58,878 nt of DNA from Tissierella pigra (GTDB lineage Bacteria; Bacillota; Clostridia; Tissierellales; Tissierellaceae), in NCBI RefSeq assembly GCF_009695605.1, contig NZ_VUNQ01000022.1, positions 1 to 58,878 on the forward strand, written 5' to 3'. Both the position numbers and the translations under genes were made by a program. The first letter of the stretch is position 1. Every line of letters starts with the position of its first letter. Under the pieces are notes generated by a model. The model saw only the letters and a program-made list of their open reading frames with translations, was not told the DNA's origin and did no database searches. Below, one piece after another: positions 7,776 to 16,760 of this stretch.

Positions 7776-9493
7776 TGAGTAGGCATATAATAGAAACTGA
7801 TGTTTTAGTAGTAGGACATGGTATATCTGGATTAAGTGCTGCCATTTCATCAAAAGAAGATGCTCCAGAATTAAATGTATTAACTGTTGACAAATCGTTT
7901 GTAGGTTATGCTGGAAAGGCTAATAAAGGTGGCGGTCATGTATCCTTTATTCCTGATGGAGCCTCCGAACAATACATTGAATATCATACAAGAAATCTTG
8001 GAGACTATTTAAATGACCAAGATATGTTAAGAAAATACGCAGAGAATACTAGAAAAGTAATTGATAGATGGGAATCATGGGGAGTAAATTTTGTAGCCAA
8101 AGAAAAACCATTTGACTCACATCCAATTATACCTTGGAAAGTTATGTTAGTTGACGGCGATGTAATGATACAAATGGGAAAACACGCAAAAAAAATTGGC
8201 GTTAAATCCATGGAAAAAATCACAATAACTGATTTATTAACCAATGGAGATAGAGTAGTTGGGGCATTTGGAATGAGCTTATTGACTGGCAAAACTTATG
8301 TATTTAAAGCAAAATCTGTTATATTGGCAAATGGAAATCAAGATTTTAGCATTATGCGAATGTGGGCTTCAGCAAAAGGCGATGGTATTGCAGCAGCATA
8401 TAGAGCTGGAGCAAAGATAAGAAATGCAGAGTTTGGCAGCTTCTTCAATATAATGCAGGTTGAAAACAATCAAGTAACTTATGGTTCTGAAGACTGCTTA
8501 GTCAATTCAGCTGGAGAAAATCCTTCAACAAGAGGAGACTTAGACGAAAGCCTTCGTACAGTAGTTGGTGGAGTTGATCTAGGCAGCATGGATTCTATCT
8601 TAATGTATATGTCCGTAAGAGATGGAAAAGGTCCTATTTATGAAAACACTGCTGAAAATAAATTCCCAGGTTCCTTCCCTGGCAGAAACCTTATGTTTTT
8701 AGGACAAGCAGACCCTCCTTTTGCAAGACCTTATTCTCAAAAATTCTGGGATAAATTATGGAATAAGAATAAGGCTGAAAGTTACAAGGATGATAATCCA
8801 TTAAAAGAAGTAATCCCTGGAGTTGTTGCAGAACAAAGTCCACTTTATGTTGATCATCATATGAGAACCAGCTTAGAAGGTCTATTTGCATCAGGAGATA
8901 TATGTGCTAACGGTAGCTCATGGTCAGGTGCAGTCCCTACACCACCAGGAAGAAACAGAGGTTCAGGACTAATCCATGGAGTGTTTACAGGAACTATTGC
9001 TGCTAAATCTGCTACAGACTACGCAAAGAATGCTGAGTTTGGAAGCATATCTGATGAGCAAGTAGAAATACTTGAAAATACACTTAAGTCTCCTTTAAAT
9101 GTGGAAGAAGGAATAAATCCTAGAGATGTTATTTGGGAAATTAAAAACTTAATGCAACCTATAGAATATACTGGTTACAAAAGTGAAAAAAGACTTCAAG
9201 AAGCTTTAGATTATGTTCTTGAGCAGAAAGAAAAACTTAATTTATTAAAAGCAGATGATCCTCATGGTCTAAGTGCTGTAAACGAATGTAAAAGCCATGT
9301 TTTATGTGCTGAAATGTTCTTTAGAGCTTCTTTAGAAAGAAAAGAAAGTCGTGGATGGCATATGAGAGAAGATTACAAAGAAAGAGACGATAAAAATTAT
9401 CTGAAGTGGATAGATATTTCAAATCAAAATGGAGAAATGACACTTTCAACAGAAAACGTTCCTATAGATAATTATAAATATAAACCTGAATAA
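7775..9493 (+). CDS. FAD-dependent reductase/dehydrogenase, AprA/succinate dehydrogenase flavoprotein-like
   Basis: A 572-residue flavoprotein. The FAD-binding motif VVGHGISGLSAA lies in the first 25 residues, a second FAD contact region ends in GLFASGDICANG, and the C-terminal helical domain contains RGWHMRED. Overall layout follows the APS reductase alpha/fumarate reductase superfamily. With its one-base-overlapping ferredoxin it should form a soluble two-subunit redox enzyme. The substrate is unknown; an aromatic, enone or keto acid intermediate of the neighbouring pathway is possible. No sigma-54 element is visible upstream; a LysR gene lies convergently downstream. Confidence 0.8.
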   Translation: MSRHIIETDVLVVGHGISGLSAAISSKEDAPELNVLTVDKSFVGYAGKANKGGGHVSFIPDGASEQYIEYHTRNLGDYLNDQDMLRKYAENTRKVIDRWESWGVNFVAKEKPFDSHPIIPWKVMLVDGDVMIQMGKHAKKIGVKSMEKITITDLLTNGDRVVGAFGMSLLTGKTYVFKAKSVILANGNQDFSIMRMWASAKGDGIAAAYRAGAKIRNAEFGSFFNIMQVENNQVTYGSEDCLVNSAGENPSTRGDLDESLRTVVGGVDLGSMDSILMYMSVRDGKGPIYENTAENKFPGSFPGRNLMFLGQADPPFARPYSQKFWDKLWNKNKAESYKDDNPLKEVIPGVVAEQSPLYVDHHMRTSLEGLFASGDICANGSSWSGAVPTPPGRNRGSGLIHGVFTGTIAAKSATDYAKNAEFGSISDEQVEILENTLKSPLNVEEGINPRDVIWEIKNLMQPIEYTGYKSEKRLQEALDYVLEQKEKLNLLKADDPHGLSAVNECKSHVLCAEMFFRASLERKESRGWHMREDYKERDDKNYLKWIDISNQNGEMTLSTENVPIDNYKYKPE

Positions 9494-9538
9494 AAATAAA
9501 GTAAGAGTACAAAAAGATTGTACTCTTACTTTATTTTT
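9492..9538. terminator. bidirectional terminator between flavoprotein and LysR genes
   Basis: About 19-bp stem with nine-base loop and T-tracts on both sides, spanning the stop codons of the two convergent genes. Confidence 0.85.
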
Positions 9539-10421
9539 TATTATTTATAACATATATAAATTTGTCTAAAAATAATTTTATAGCTACGTTCTTATTATCT
9601 TTTCTCCAGCCTGCAAATACTTTATGTTCACTTCCGATATCTATGACCTTTAACATATTGTTATTTATTACCCTATGCCATTCATCAAAAATAGCGACTC
9701 CTCTTCCTGCTTCAACATTCAACATCATAGATTCAATATTAGAAACTTGAATAATCTTTGGTTCGAATCCTAAGCAATTATATATATCTAAAAGTATTTC
9801 TAAACTAGTTCGCTCTAGGGAATCAATAAATATAAAAAAATCTTCGTTTTTAAAATCGCTTATACTTAAATTATTTTTATTGTTCAAATGATTTGATTTA
9901 GAATAGACTATAAACCTTTGAATATCTGTAAGGTGTTTCAAATTAATATTTTTAGTATTATCAAAGTTATTGGGTAATGACAATACAATATCTACAGACC
10001 CATCATTTAGTTTACTTGATAGATCATTAAAATCACCACTCTCTAAATGAATCATTATATCTGAATGTTCTTCAGCTAATAATTCATCTGCTTCAGCAAT
10101 ATATCTAGATATATCCCATCCAGAAAGAAATGCAATATTCAACTTTGTTATGTCATTACCATTGCTTTGTATTATCTTATTTACAATCTTTTTATACTCA
10201 TCCCTAGACTCTATAAAAAAGTCGTATATTAATTTCCCTTCAGCACTTAGTTTAATATTTTTACCGCTTCTGTCAAATAGCAAAAATCCTAACTCCTTTT
10301 CCAAGTTAGAAATTTGTTTACTTAAGGCAGGCTGAGAAATATACAATATTTCTGCAGTTTTTGAAAAGTTCATATTCTTTACTAATTCAATGAAATAATT
10401 TATCTGTAAAATAGTAATCAT
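9531..10421 (-). CDS. LysR family transcriptional regulator
   Basis: A LysR-type regulator of 296 residues from the preferred start. The N-terminal winged helix-turn-helix includes AEILYISQPALSKQISNLE and the C-terminal part is the periplasmic-binding-like effector domain. The ATG at 10421 is preferred to an in-frame TTG at 10433 because AGGGG lies about 12 bases upstream of the ATG but directly abuts the TTG. It is convergent with the ferredoxin-flavoprotein pair rather than divergent, so its target is uncertain; that pair and the iorAB region are the nearest candidates. Confidence 0.9.
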   Translation of the reverse strand: MITILQINYFIELVKNMNFSKTAEILYISQPALSKQISNLEKELGFLLFDRSGKNIKLSAEGKLIYDFFIESRDEYKKIVNKIIQSNGNDITKLNIAFLSGWDISRYIAEADELLAEEHSDIMIHLESGDFNDLSSKLNDGSVDIVLSLPNNFDNTKNINLKHLTDIQRFIVYSKSNHLNNKNNLSISDFKNEDFFIFIDSLERTSLEILLDIYNCLGFEPKIIQVSNIESMMLNVEAGRGVAIFDEWHRVINNNMLKVIDIGSEHKVFAGWRKDNKNVAIKLFLDKFIYVINNKK

Positions 10422-10486
10422 TCCTATTACCAACCCCTAGTCATAGTTTGTACTATATTAATATTATATCATATTCTAGTAAAAAT

Positions 10487-10518
10487 CACTTATTTATACA
10501 CCCCTTTATAAGTAAGTG
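10487..10518. terminator. hairpin upstream of the LysR gene
   Basis: Twelve-base arms (one G-T mismatch) with an eight-base loop, followed on the plus strand by seven T residues and on the minus strand by a shorter T-tract. It lies in the 326-base space between the YczE-type gene and the LysR gene; otherwise this space holds only the hairpin at 10631. Confidence 0.55.
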
Positions 10519-10630
10519 TTTTTTTAACTTCTTAAATTATAATGACAAAATATATTTATTGGATATATTACCATTATGAGAGTTGTGTACAATTGGAAAT
10601 AACTATATTCATTTATCTTCTAAATACATA

Positions 10631-10663
10631 TAAAACCCTTTATCATAAAGATAAAAGGTTTTA
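10631..10663 (-). terminator. terminator of the iorAB/YczE operon
   Basis: Fourteen-base arms with one mismatch and a five-base loop, ending in a U-rich tract on the minus strand. It is downstream of the last gene (10748) of the long minus-strand operon. Confidence 0.6.
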
Positions 10664-10747
10664 TAACTTAAATGTCATCAGTGCTTTGTATAGTAATACT
10701 ATCCTTTGATTTATAATTAGTATCCACCGAGAAACTGTAATTTAATT

Positions 10748-11386
10748 TTATGAATACAATCCTTTTAGCTTTTTAGAATATCTATTCATTATAAATCCTG
10801 TAATTCGCCCTATACTTAAGGCAGCTATAATAGTACCTTCCCTGATTTGTCCTAAGTTTCCAAATACCAATAAAGATACTCCCAAACTTAATATGACACA
10901 AAATATATCAAAAGAGGATTTTACTTTAGAAAACGCAACATTCCACTTCTTTGATATAGCAATACATAAGCCTTCTGGTGCATTTATTACTATATCTGAT
11001 GTTAATATTAAAAAAAGACCTATAGACACTACAACTAAGCTAAGAACTAAAAGTAGTATCTTTCCTAAATAATTTGTAACAGATAAACCTTGAAATAAAT
11101 ATAGTGCAATATCAGTAAACACACCGAAAACTGATGAAAATCCTACTTGAAGTAAGTCTTTTAGTTTATAATCCTTCTTTAGAATTATTATTTGCAGAAC
11201 TACACATATGGAGTAAAATAAAAATGTTGTGGTGCCTACTGATTTACCAGATATTTGACTAAATACAGAGGGAATTGAGGTTACAGGAGATACACCTAAA
11301 TTTGATCTTAATGATAAGGCAATTCCTATGGCAAGTGTAAATAGTCCTACAATATATAGTGAAAATCTTATTATGAATTTTTTCAA
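10748..11386 (-). CDS. YczE/YyaS/YitT-type membrane protein
   Basis: A 212-residue protein with five or six membrane helices. The N-terminal segment GIALSLRSNLGVSPVTSIP is typical of the YczE/YyaS group of uncharacterised integral membrane proteins. The start appears to be TTG at 11386 behind AGGAAAAGG. It is the last gene behind iorAB and may be part of that operon. Function unknown; transport of an aromatic acid is only a guess. Confidence 0.75.
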   Translation of the reverse strand: MKKFIIRFSLYIVGLFTLAIGIALSLRSNLGVSPVTSIPSVFSQISGKSVGTTTFLFYSICVVLQIIILKKDYKLKDLLQVGFSSVFGVFTDIALYLFQGLSVTNYLGKILLLVLSLVVVSIGLFLILTSDIVINAPEGLCIAISKKWNVAFSKVKSSFDIFCVILSLGVSLLVFGNLGQIREGTIIAALSIGRITGFIMNRYSKKLKGLYS

Positions 11387-11437
11387 AACCTTTTCCTCAT
11401 TTCTTTACTTTAGGAATGAATTCCATCCCATCTACCT

Positions 11438-12010
11438 CTAAATATTTCTTCCAGCCCTATATGCATTTATATTTAAATCTATAAACTTTTCTTTTACTGT
11501 ATTTCTAATAACATCTTCCCAGTCTATATTATCAAGTTCTAACACCTTTGATAAAGCTCCAAATAAAACTATATTCATTGCCTTCTCATTTCCAAGTTCC
11601 TTTGCAATTCCTACAGCATCAATGGCTTTAGTATCTGCCTTTAGTTGAAGCTCTTCTAGTATTCCCTCTGGATAATCAACTCTACCTGCTAGTATTGGGG
11701 CAGAAGGAATTTGTTGATTATTTACAATGACTTTGCCACCTGGTTTTAAAAACTCTATCAATCTTAAGGCTTCCATTAATTCAAAGGATACTAATATATC
11801 AGCTTCTCCCCTTCCAATTATAGGTGAGTAAACCTTTTCTCCAAATCTGATTTGAGTAGTTACACTTCCACCTCTCTGAGCCATACCATGGACTTCAGAC
11901 ATTTTAACATCATATCCAGCTTCTACTAAGCCCTTGGATAATACATTACTAGCTAATATTGTTCCCTGACCACCTACACCAACTAATAATACACTTTTAA
12001 TACTTGACAT
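11438..12010 (-). CDS. iorB: indolepyruvate:ferredoxin oxidoreductase beta subunit
   Basis: A 190-residue gamma-type 2-oxoacid oxidoreductase domain: VGGQGTILASNVLSKGL near the N-terminus and AQRGGSV around residue 45 are the family hallmarks. With IorA it oxidatively decarboxylates aryl-pyruvates to aryl-acetyl-CoA and reduces ferredoxin. It lies nine bases from iorA. The island context suggests use in aromatic metabolism or as a source of reduced ferredoxin, which is inference. Confidence 0.9.
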   Translation of the reverse strand: MSSIKSVLLVGVGGQGTILASNVLSKGLVEAGYDVKMSEVHGMAQRGGSVTTQIRFGEKVYSPIIGRGEADILVSFELMEALRLIEFLKPGGKVIVNNQQIPSAPILAGRVDYPEGILEELQLKADTKAIDAVGIAKELGNEKAMNIVLFGALSKVLELDNIDWEDVIRNTVKEKFIDLNINAYRAGRNI

Positions 12011-12018
12011 TTAATCAC

Positions 12019-13791
12019 CTACCTTCTTACAATAGCATCTTTAGGACACACCTGCGAACATACACTACAGCCAACACATTGTGATTCCATAATAAAGGAT
12101 TTCTTTTCTATATTATTAAACCTGATTGCTGGACAACCAGTCTTTATACAAATTTTACATCCAATACATAAATCCTTCTTTACAAAATATTTATCCTTTA
12201 ATACTCCAAATTCTTCTTTATCAGCATCTGAATACTTCTTTAAAACACATGGATATCTTGTAATAATAACGGAAGGCTCTTCAAGGGAAAGTGCCCATTG
12301 TAAAGCTTCTCTTACTTCTTCCAATCTATGTGGATTTATAGTTCTTACATTTTTACATCCTAATGCTCTAACTACAGTTTCAATATCTATATCCGCTGAT
12401 ACTTCTCCCTCCAGAGTAAATCCTGTACCAGGATTTTCTTGGTGTCCCGTCATCCCTGTTGTTCTATTGTCTAGTATACAAGTAATTACTTTTCCACCAT
12501 TATATAGTGTACCTATCAATCCATTTATTCCTGTATGAAAAAATGTTGAATCTCCCATGGTTGCAACTGTTCTCATTTCTTTACCAAACTTATCGAATAC
12601 TTTTTGAACTCCATGGGCAGTTCCCACGCTTCCGCCCATACAAATACAGGTATCCTTAGCTTTTAGTGGCTCTGATCCACCTAAGCCGTAGCATCCTATA
12701 TCTCCTGCTACCATTACATTCTTAAACTTCCCTAACTCATAGAAAAATCCCCTATGTGGACAACCAGCACATAAAGTTGGTGGCCTATTAACTACTTTTT
12801 CTTCAGCAGTCTCTATTAATTCTTTCTCTATTTCCAATAAGCTTTTTGCAACTATATCTGTATTTAATTCTCCTATATTAGGTATCTTTTCTTTACCTAT
12901 ACAGTTGATTCCATTTGCCTTTAATTGTTCCTCTATATATGGCTCCAGCTCTTCAATTACATAAAGGGTATCTACTTTAGATGCAAAGTCTTTTATTTTT
13001 TTCATTGGTAATGGGTAAGTAAATCCTAATTTAAGATAGGACGCTTTATTACTAAAAACCTCCTTAGCATATTGGTAAGAAACTCCGGATGTAACAATCC
13101 CAATTTTGCTATTATTCCATTCAATAAAGTTTAGATCTGTTTCATTTGAAAACTCCTCAAGTTTTTTTAATCTATCCTCTAATTTATATCTTAAGGCTCT
13201 TGAATAAACTGGCATAGCATCAAATTTAGCATTGTTCTTAGCATAATCCTTGATTGGAGCTTCTACTTTTTCACCTAATTGAACTAAACTCTTACTATGA
13301 CATACTCTTTGAGTCATTCTAAATAATACAGTAGTATCGTATTTTTCAGATATTTCCACTGCAGACTTTATCATATCTTTACATTCTTGACTATCTGAAG
13401 GCTCTAGCATAGCAATTTTTGCAAACTTTGCATAATGTCTATTGTCCTGTTCATTTTGTGAAGACGCCATTCCAGGGTCATCTGCACTAATTAATATCAA
13501 GGCTCCATTTACTCCCATATAGGCGTATGTAAACAATGGATCAGCCGCAACATTTACTCCAACCATTTTCATGGCACAAAGTGATCTTGCACCTGCAATA
13601 GAAGCACCTATTGCTGTTTCTAATGCTACCTTTTCGTTAGGTGCCCATTCTGATATTATATTATCCTTGAAAAGTGCAATATTTTCAAGGATTTCTGTGC
13701 TAGGTGTTCCTGGATATGCCGATGCATATGAAATTCCTGCTTCATATGCACCTTGTGCAACTGCTTCATTCCCCGTCATAAGTTTTTTCAT
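12019..13791 (-). CDS. iorA: indolepyruvate:ferredoxin oxidoreductase alpha subunit
   Basis: A 590-residue thiamine-diphosphate enzyme subunit. The pyrimidine-binding domain begins near residue 10 (GNEAVAQGAYEAG), the PP domain holds CAGCPHRGFFY and GDIGCYGLGG with the ThDP motif around GDSTFFHTG, and two C-terminal ferredoxin motifs (CIGCKICIKTGC and CVGCSVCSQVC) carry the clusters. Full length. GGAGG lies nine bases before the ATG. It reduces ferredoxin at low potential, which could feed the flavin and Fe-S reductases encoded in the island. Confidence 0.93.
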   Translation of the reverse strand: MKKLMTGNEAVAQGAYEAGISYASAYPGTPSTEILENIALFKDNIISEWAPNEKVALETAIGASIAGARSLCAMKMVGVNVAADPLFTYAYMGVNGALILISADDPGMASSQNEQDNRHYAKFAKIAMLEPSDSQECKDMIKSAVEISEKYDTTVLFRMTQRVCHSKSLVQLGEKVEAPIKDYAKNNAKFDAMPVYSRALRYKLEDRLKKLEEFSNETDLNFIEWNNSKIGIVTSGVSYQYAKEVFSNKASYLKLGFTYPLPMKKIKDFASKVDTLYVIEELEPYIEEQLKANGINCIGKEKIPNIGELNTDIVAKSLLEIEKELIETAEEKVVNRPPTLCAGCPHRGFFYELGKFKNVMVAGDIGCYGLGGSEPLKAKDTCICMGGSVGTAHGVQKVFDKFGKEMRTVATMGDSTFFHTGINGLIGTLYNGGKVITCILDNRTTGMTGHQENPGTGFTLEGEVSADIDIETVVRALGCKNVRTINPHRLEEVREALQWALSLEEPSVIITRYPCVLKKYSDADKEEFGVLKDKYFVKKDLCIGCKICIKTGCPAIRFNNIEKKSFIMESQCVGCSVCSQVCPKDAIVRR

Positions 13792-13871
13792 CTATCTTAA
13801 CCTCCATTAAAATCATCTATTTACCAAACATTTTATAGTTTTTATTGATTTTAAATACGTCATATTAATTT

Positions 13872-14495
13872 CTATTTATTTGTTTCAATATATTTATATC
13901 TAGCATTTCTTCCTGGTTCAATTATTGACAAATCTGCAAATGGATTAGTTATTGGATTATCTACTACCTTATATAGATTATATAGAGATGGTAAAAATAC
14001 ACCCCAATTTCCTATTTCCTCTTCGCAATGTTTTGCCCATATAAGCCCTTCCTCTTTAGTCTCTTTTTTAGCCATTCCAATTGCAGAAGATTTTCCAACT
14101 ACACCAAAGTCTGTCTTTTGCCATTGATGAATCCTATATCCCATAACTACTGGATTCTTCAATGCTTCATCACCTAATCCAATTCCAGCAACAACAACAA
14201 CATGCTCATATACTATATAGTCCTTAACTTCTGCGGGTAAAGTATACAAGTCCTCAAATCTTATATATAAATTTTGTCTTATACCATCATCCCATGTTTG
14301 AGGTGCTATATGAATAGAACCTATTGGATTTCCATTAACAGGAGCCTTTGCCCATTCTAGATGCTCATGTTCCTCAGGATGCCATAATATAAAACCTTTT
14401 TCCATATTACTCCAAAACCAATCTATCATTTTTGGAGTAACCATCTCATGACTCCAATCTAAATGTGTCCCCATGCCATCTTGTATTAATTTCAT
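13872..14495 (-). CDS. short PhlG (DAPG hydrolase)-like protein
   Basis: A 207-residue protein that aligns by eye with the C-terminal two-thirds of the 275-residue PhlG-type hydrolase at 23620. The first zinc-ligand region matches (W38 then His43, as W106-His111 there) and the last matches exactly in spacing (His156-x3-Glu160, as His250-x3-Glu254). The third ligand region reads TWDDGI rather than KEDTGI. About 65 N-terminal residues of the longer protein are missing. It may hydrolyse a C-C bond in a smaller acyl-phenol or beta-diketone, or be a binding protein. It lies between iorA and the butyrate kinase gene. Confidence 0.65.
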   Translation of the reverse strand: MKLIQDGMGTHLDWSHEMVTPKMIDWFWSNMEKGFILWHPEEHEHLEWAKAPVNGNPIGSIHIAPQTWDDGIRQNLYIRFEDLYTLPAEVKDYIVYEHVVVVAGIGLGDEALKNPVVMGYRIHQWQKTDFGVVGKSSAIGMAKKETKEEGLIWAKHCEEEIGNWGVFLPSLYNLYKVVDNPITNPFADLSIIEPGRNARYKYIETNK

Positions 14496-14564
14496 TATTA
14501 TTTCCTCCTTATAAAAATCATTACTACCTTTAGATTAGCATCATAATTATAGATTGTAAAATAC

Positions 14565-14616
14565 ATATATGGTCATATCCTTATAACCATATGGTTATAA
14601 GGATATGACCATATAT
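14565..14616. terminator. 52-bp perfect palindrome
   Basis: Two 26-base arms meet with no spacer at 14590/14591, giving an uninterrupted palindrome between the butyrate kinase and short PhlG-like genes. In RNA it would form a long hairpin that could terminate, attenuate or protect the butyrate-gene transcript. Only a weak U-tract follows on either strand. Confidence 0.6.
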
Positions 14617-14668
14617 AATTAATCCCTATTTAATATAAGTCAGTATCTAGTTGAGCATCTTATTATAG

Positions 14669-15736
14669 TCACTCTATATATTCATTAGCTTCTTCTTCTC
14701 CTCGAAGTACCCTAAGAGTACCTAATGCCAAAGATTCCATTTCATTTTCTCCAGGCATTATTTCTACTGGAGCAATAAATTTCACTCTTTTTATTATCCA
14801 ATTGGTAAACATTTCTGAATAAGCTATTCCTCCTGTAAGAATAATATAATCTATCTCACCTTCCACTACTGTAGCTAACTCACCAATCCCTTTAGCAACT
14901 TGGTATGCCATAGCCTCATATACTAATTCTGCATGCTTGTCACCATTTTCAATTCTCTTTTCTACTTCTCTTGCGTCATGGGTATTTAAGTAGGCCTTTA
15001 ATCCTCCGCTGCCTCTTAATTTCCTATGCATTGTTCTTTCATCATACTTTCCTGAATAACATAAATCTATAAGAGCTTTACAAGGAACCCTTCCTGCCCT
15101 TTCTGGGGAAAGAGGTCCTTCATCATCAGCTATAATATCTATCATCTTTCCTTTTTTCTGAACGTTAACCGATATTCCTCCTCCTAAATGTGCTACAATA
15201 CAGGTTATTTCATTATAATTTTTACCATGTTTCTTTGCCACTTTCATAGCCATTGCTCTTGAATTAAGTACATGGTTTGTACTAGTTCTTGATATATCTG
15301 GCATTCCCGAGATCCTTGCTATATCAGTTAATTCATCTACCCTTACAGAATCATATATATATGAAGGTACATCAATAATACTTGCTATCTCATAAGCTAT
15401 CAAAGCACCTAGATTAGAAGCATGTTCAAAAGCAGGTCTATTTTTAAGCCTGTCTACCATTATATTATTAACTCTATAGGCTCCTGATTTAACAGGGGGA
15501 AGCATCCCTCCTCTACCTACTATGGCAGATAGTTCTTCTATATTATACCCTTTATCCTTTAGAAAAGATAAAATCATGTCCTTTCTCATATGGAATTGGT
15601 CTTGGATTGTTTGAAATCTTTCTAATTCATTAATATCATGTTCCAAGGTTTCACAGAACAATTCCCTTTCATTTTCATATATAGCTATTTTAGTTGTAGT
15701 AGAACCTGGGTTAATTACTAATATCTTATAATCCAT
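14669..15736 (-). CDS. buk: butyrate kinase
   Basis: A 355-residue acetate/butyrate kinase family (ASKHA fold) protein. Phosphate-binding INPGSTTTKIA lies at the N-terminus, HLGGGIS in the middle and LTGGIAYSEMF toward the C-terminus. It converts butyryl-phosphate and ADP to butyrate and ATP, the energy-yielding last step of butyrate formation. It is adjacent to ptb, and the acetoacetyl-CoA expected from the phloroglucinol pathway could be reduced to butyryl-CoA and drained here. Confidence 0.93.
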   Translation of the reverse strand: MDYKILVINPGSTTTKIAIYENERELFCETLEHDINELERFQTIQDQFHMRKDMILSFLKDKGYNIEELSAIVGRGGMLPPVKSGAYRVNNIMVDRLKNRPAFEHASNLGALIAYEIASIIDVPSYIYDSVRVDELTDIARISGMPDISRTSTNHVLNSRAMAMKVAKKHGKNYNEITCIVAHLGGGISVNVQKKGKMIDIIADDEGPLSPERAGRVPCKALIDLCYSGKYDERTMHRKLRGSGGLKAYLNTHDAREVEKRIENGDKHAELVYEAMAYQVAKGIGELATVVEGEIDYIILTGGIAYSEMFTNWIIKRVKFIAPVEIMPGENEMESLALGTLRVLRGEEEANEYIE

Positions 15737-15773
15737 TTCATTACCTCCTGATTTTCAATAATACAATTTTGCA

Positions 15774-16676
15774 CTAGTTGATGGCTGCAGACAATACAAT
15801 TGATAAATATTTTTCTTCAGCAGTTGATCCTCTTGATGTTAAAACAATAGGCACCTTTGCTCCAACTATAAAACCTGCCATTTTAGCTCCTGCTGAATAT
15901 ACTAGAGATTTACCTAGTATATTTCCAACTGTAATATTAGGAACCATTAAAATATCAACATCTTCAGTAACTGGACTAATAAAGTTTTTTATCTCAGCAG
16001 ATTCTTTACTCATGGCCAAATCATAAGAAATAGGTCCTTCCACTATACAATCCTTTAATATATTCTCTTGATTCATTTTCTTAAGATTATCTGCATCTAG
16101 AGTTTCAGGCATATTAGGATTCACTTTTTCTACTGCTGTAAGAACTGCTACTTTAGGACATTCATATCCCATACTTTTAAAAGTAGATACTGCATTTTCT
16201 ATGATTTGCCTTTTTTCCTCTAAATTTGGATACATCATCATCCCACCATCTGTTACTGCTAATAACTTATGATATCCTGGTATGTCATGAAGTACAACGT
16301 GAGACATTACCCTTCCTGTTCTAAGTCCCTTTTCCTTATTCACTACTGCCTTCAAAAGATCTGCTGTTTGAATTTTTCCCTTCATTATAAAATCAGCTTC
16401 CCCACTGTGAATTAACCCCACAGCTTTAGTGGCTGCTGCAACATCATCTTCGACTTGTATAATATGCTTGTCATCTAATTCAATATGTAGATTATTTAAG
16501 ATTCTTTTTATCTCCAATCTATCTCCTATTAATATAGGTTCTACTATATTATTTTGTTTTGCTTTAAATACAGCTTCAAGAGTATGTTCATCTTGAGCTG
16601 AAACCACTGCCACTCGTTTTTTAAGCTCAGTACTTTGGACTTTTTTAATTAATTCCTCGAAATTTCTATAAATCAT
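15774..16676 (-). CDS. ptb: phosphate butyryltransferase
   Basis: A 300-residue member of the phosphate acetyl/butyryl transferase family, recognised by DFIMKGKIQTADLLKAV, GGMMMYPNLE and the C-terminal segment with KSLVYSAGAKMAGFIVG. It exchanges CoA of butyryl-CoA for phosphate. Close spacing to buk shows a ptb-buk pair. The operon is led by a sigma-54 promoter and a chemoreceptor gene, so butyrate production is probably induced together with the aromatic pathway. Confidence 0.93.
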   Translation of the reverse strand: MIYRNFEELIKKVQSTELKKRVAVVSAQDEHTLEAVFKAKQNNIVEPILIGDRLEIKRILNNLHIELDDKHIIQVEDDVAAATKAVGLIHSGEADFIMKGKIQTADLLKAVVNKEKGLRTGRVMSHVVLHDIPGYHKLLAVTDGGMMMYPNLEEKRQIIENAVSTFKSMGYECPKVAVLTAVEKVNPNMPETLDADNLKKMNQENILKDCIVEGPISYDLAMSKESAEIKNFISPVTEDVDILMVPNITVGNILGKSLVYSAGAKMAGFIVGAKVPIVLTSRGSTAEEKYLSIVLSAAIN

Positions 16677-16760
16677 TTTATCCTCCTTTATAAACTCCTA
16701 TAAGGTATTATTCCATTCTTCTTTTATATATGGCAAATTATAATTATATGAAAGAATAAA

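Noticed and set aside
7521-9493. True adenylylsulfate reductase (aprBA)
   Set aside because: Only overall resemblance; no sat, qmo or dsr genes nearby and the context is aromatic catabolism.
4719-16676. Complete butyryl-CoA synthesis cluster
   Set aside because: Only a 3-hydroxyacyl-CoA dehydrogenase-like gene plus ptb and buk are present; crotonase, butyryl-CoA dehydrogenase, Etf and thiolase genes are absent from the window.
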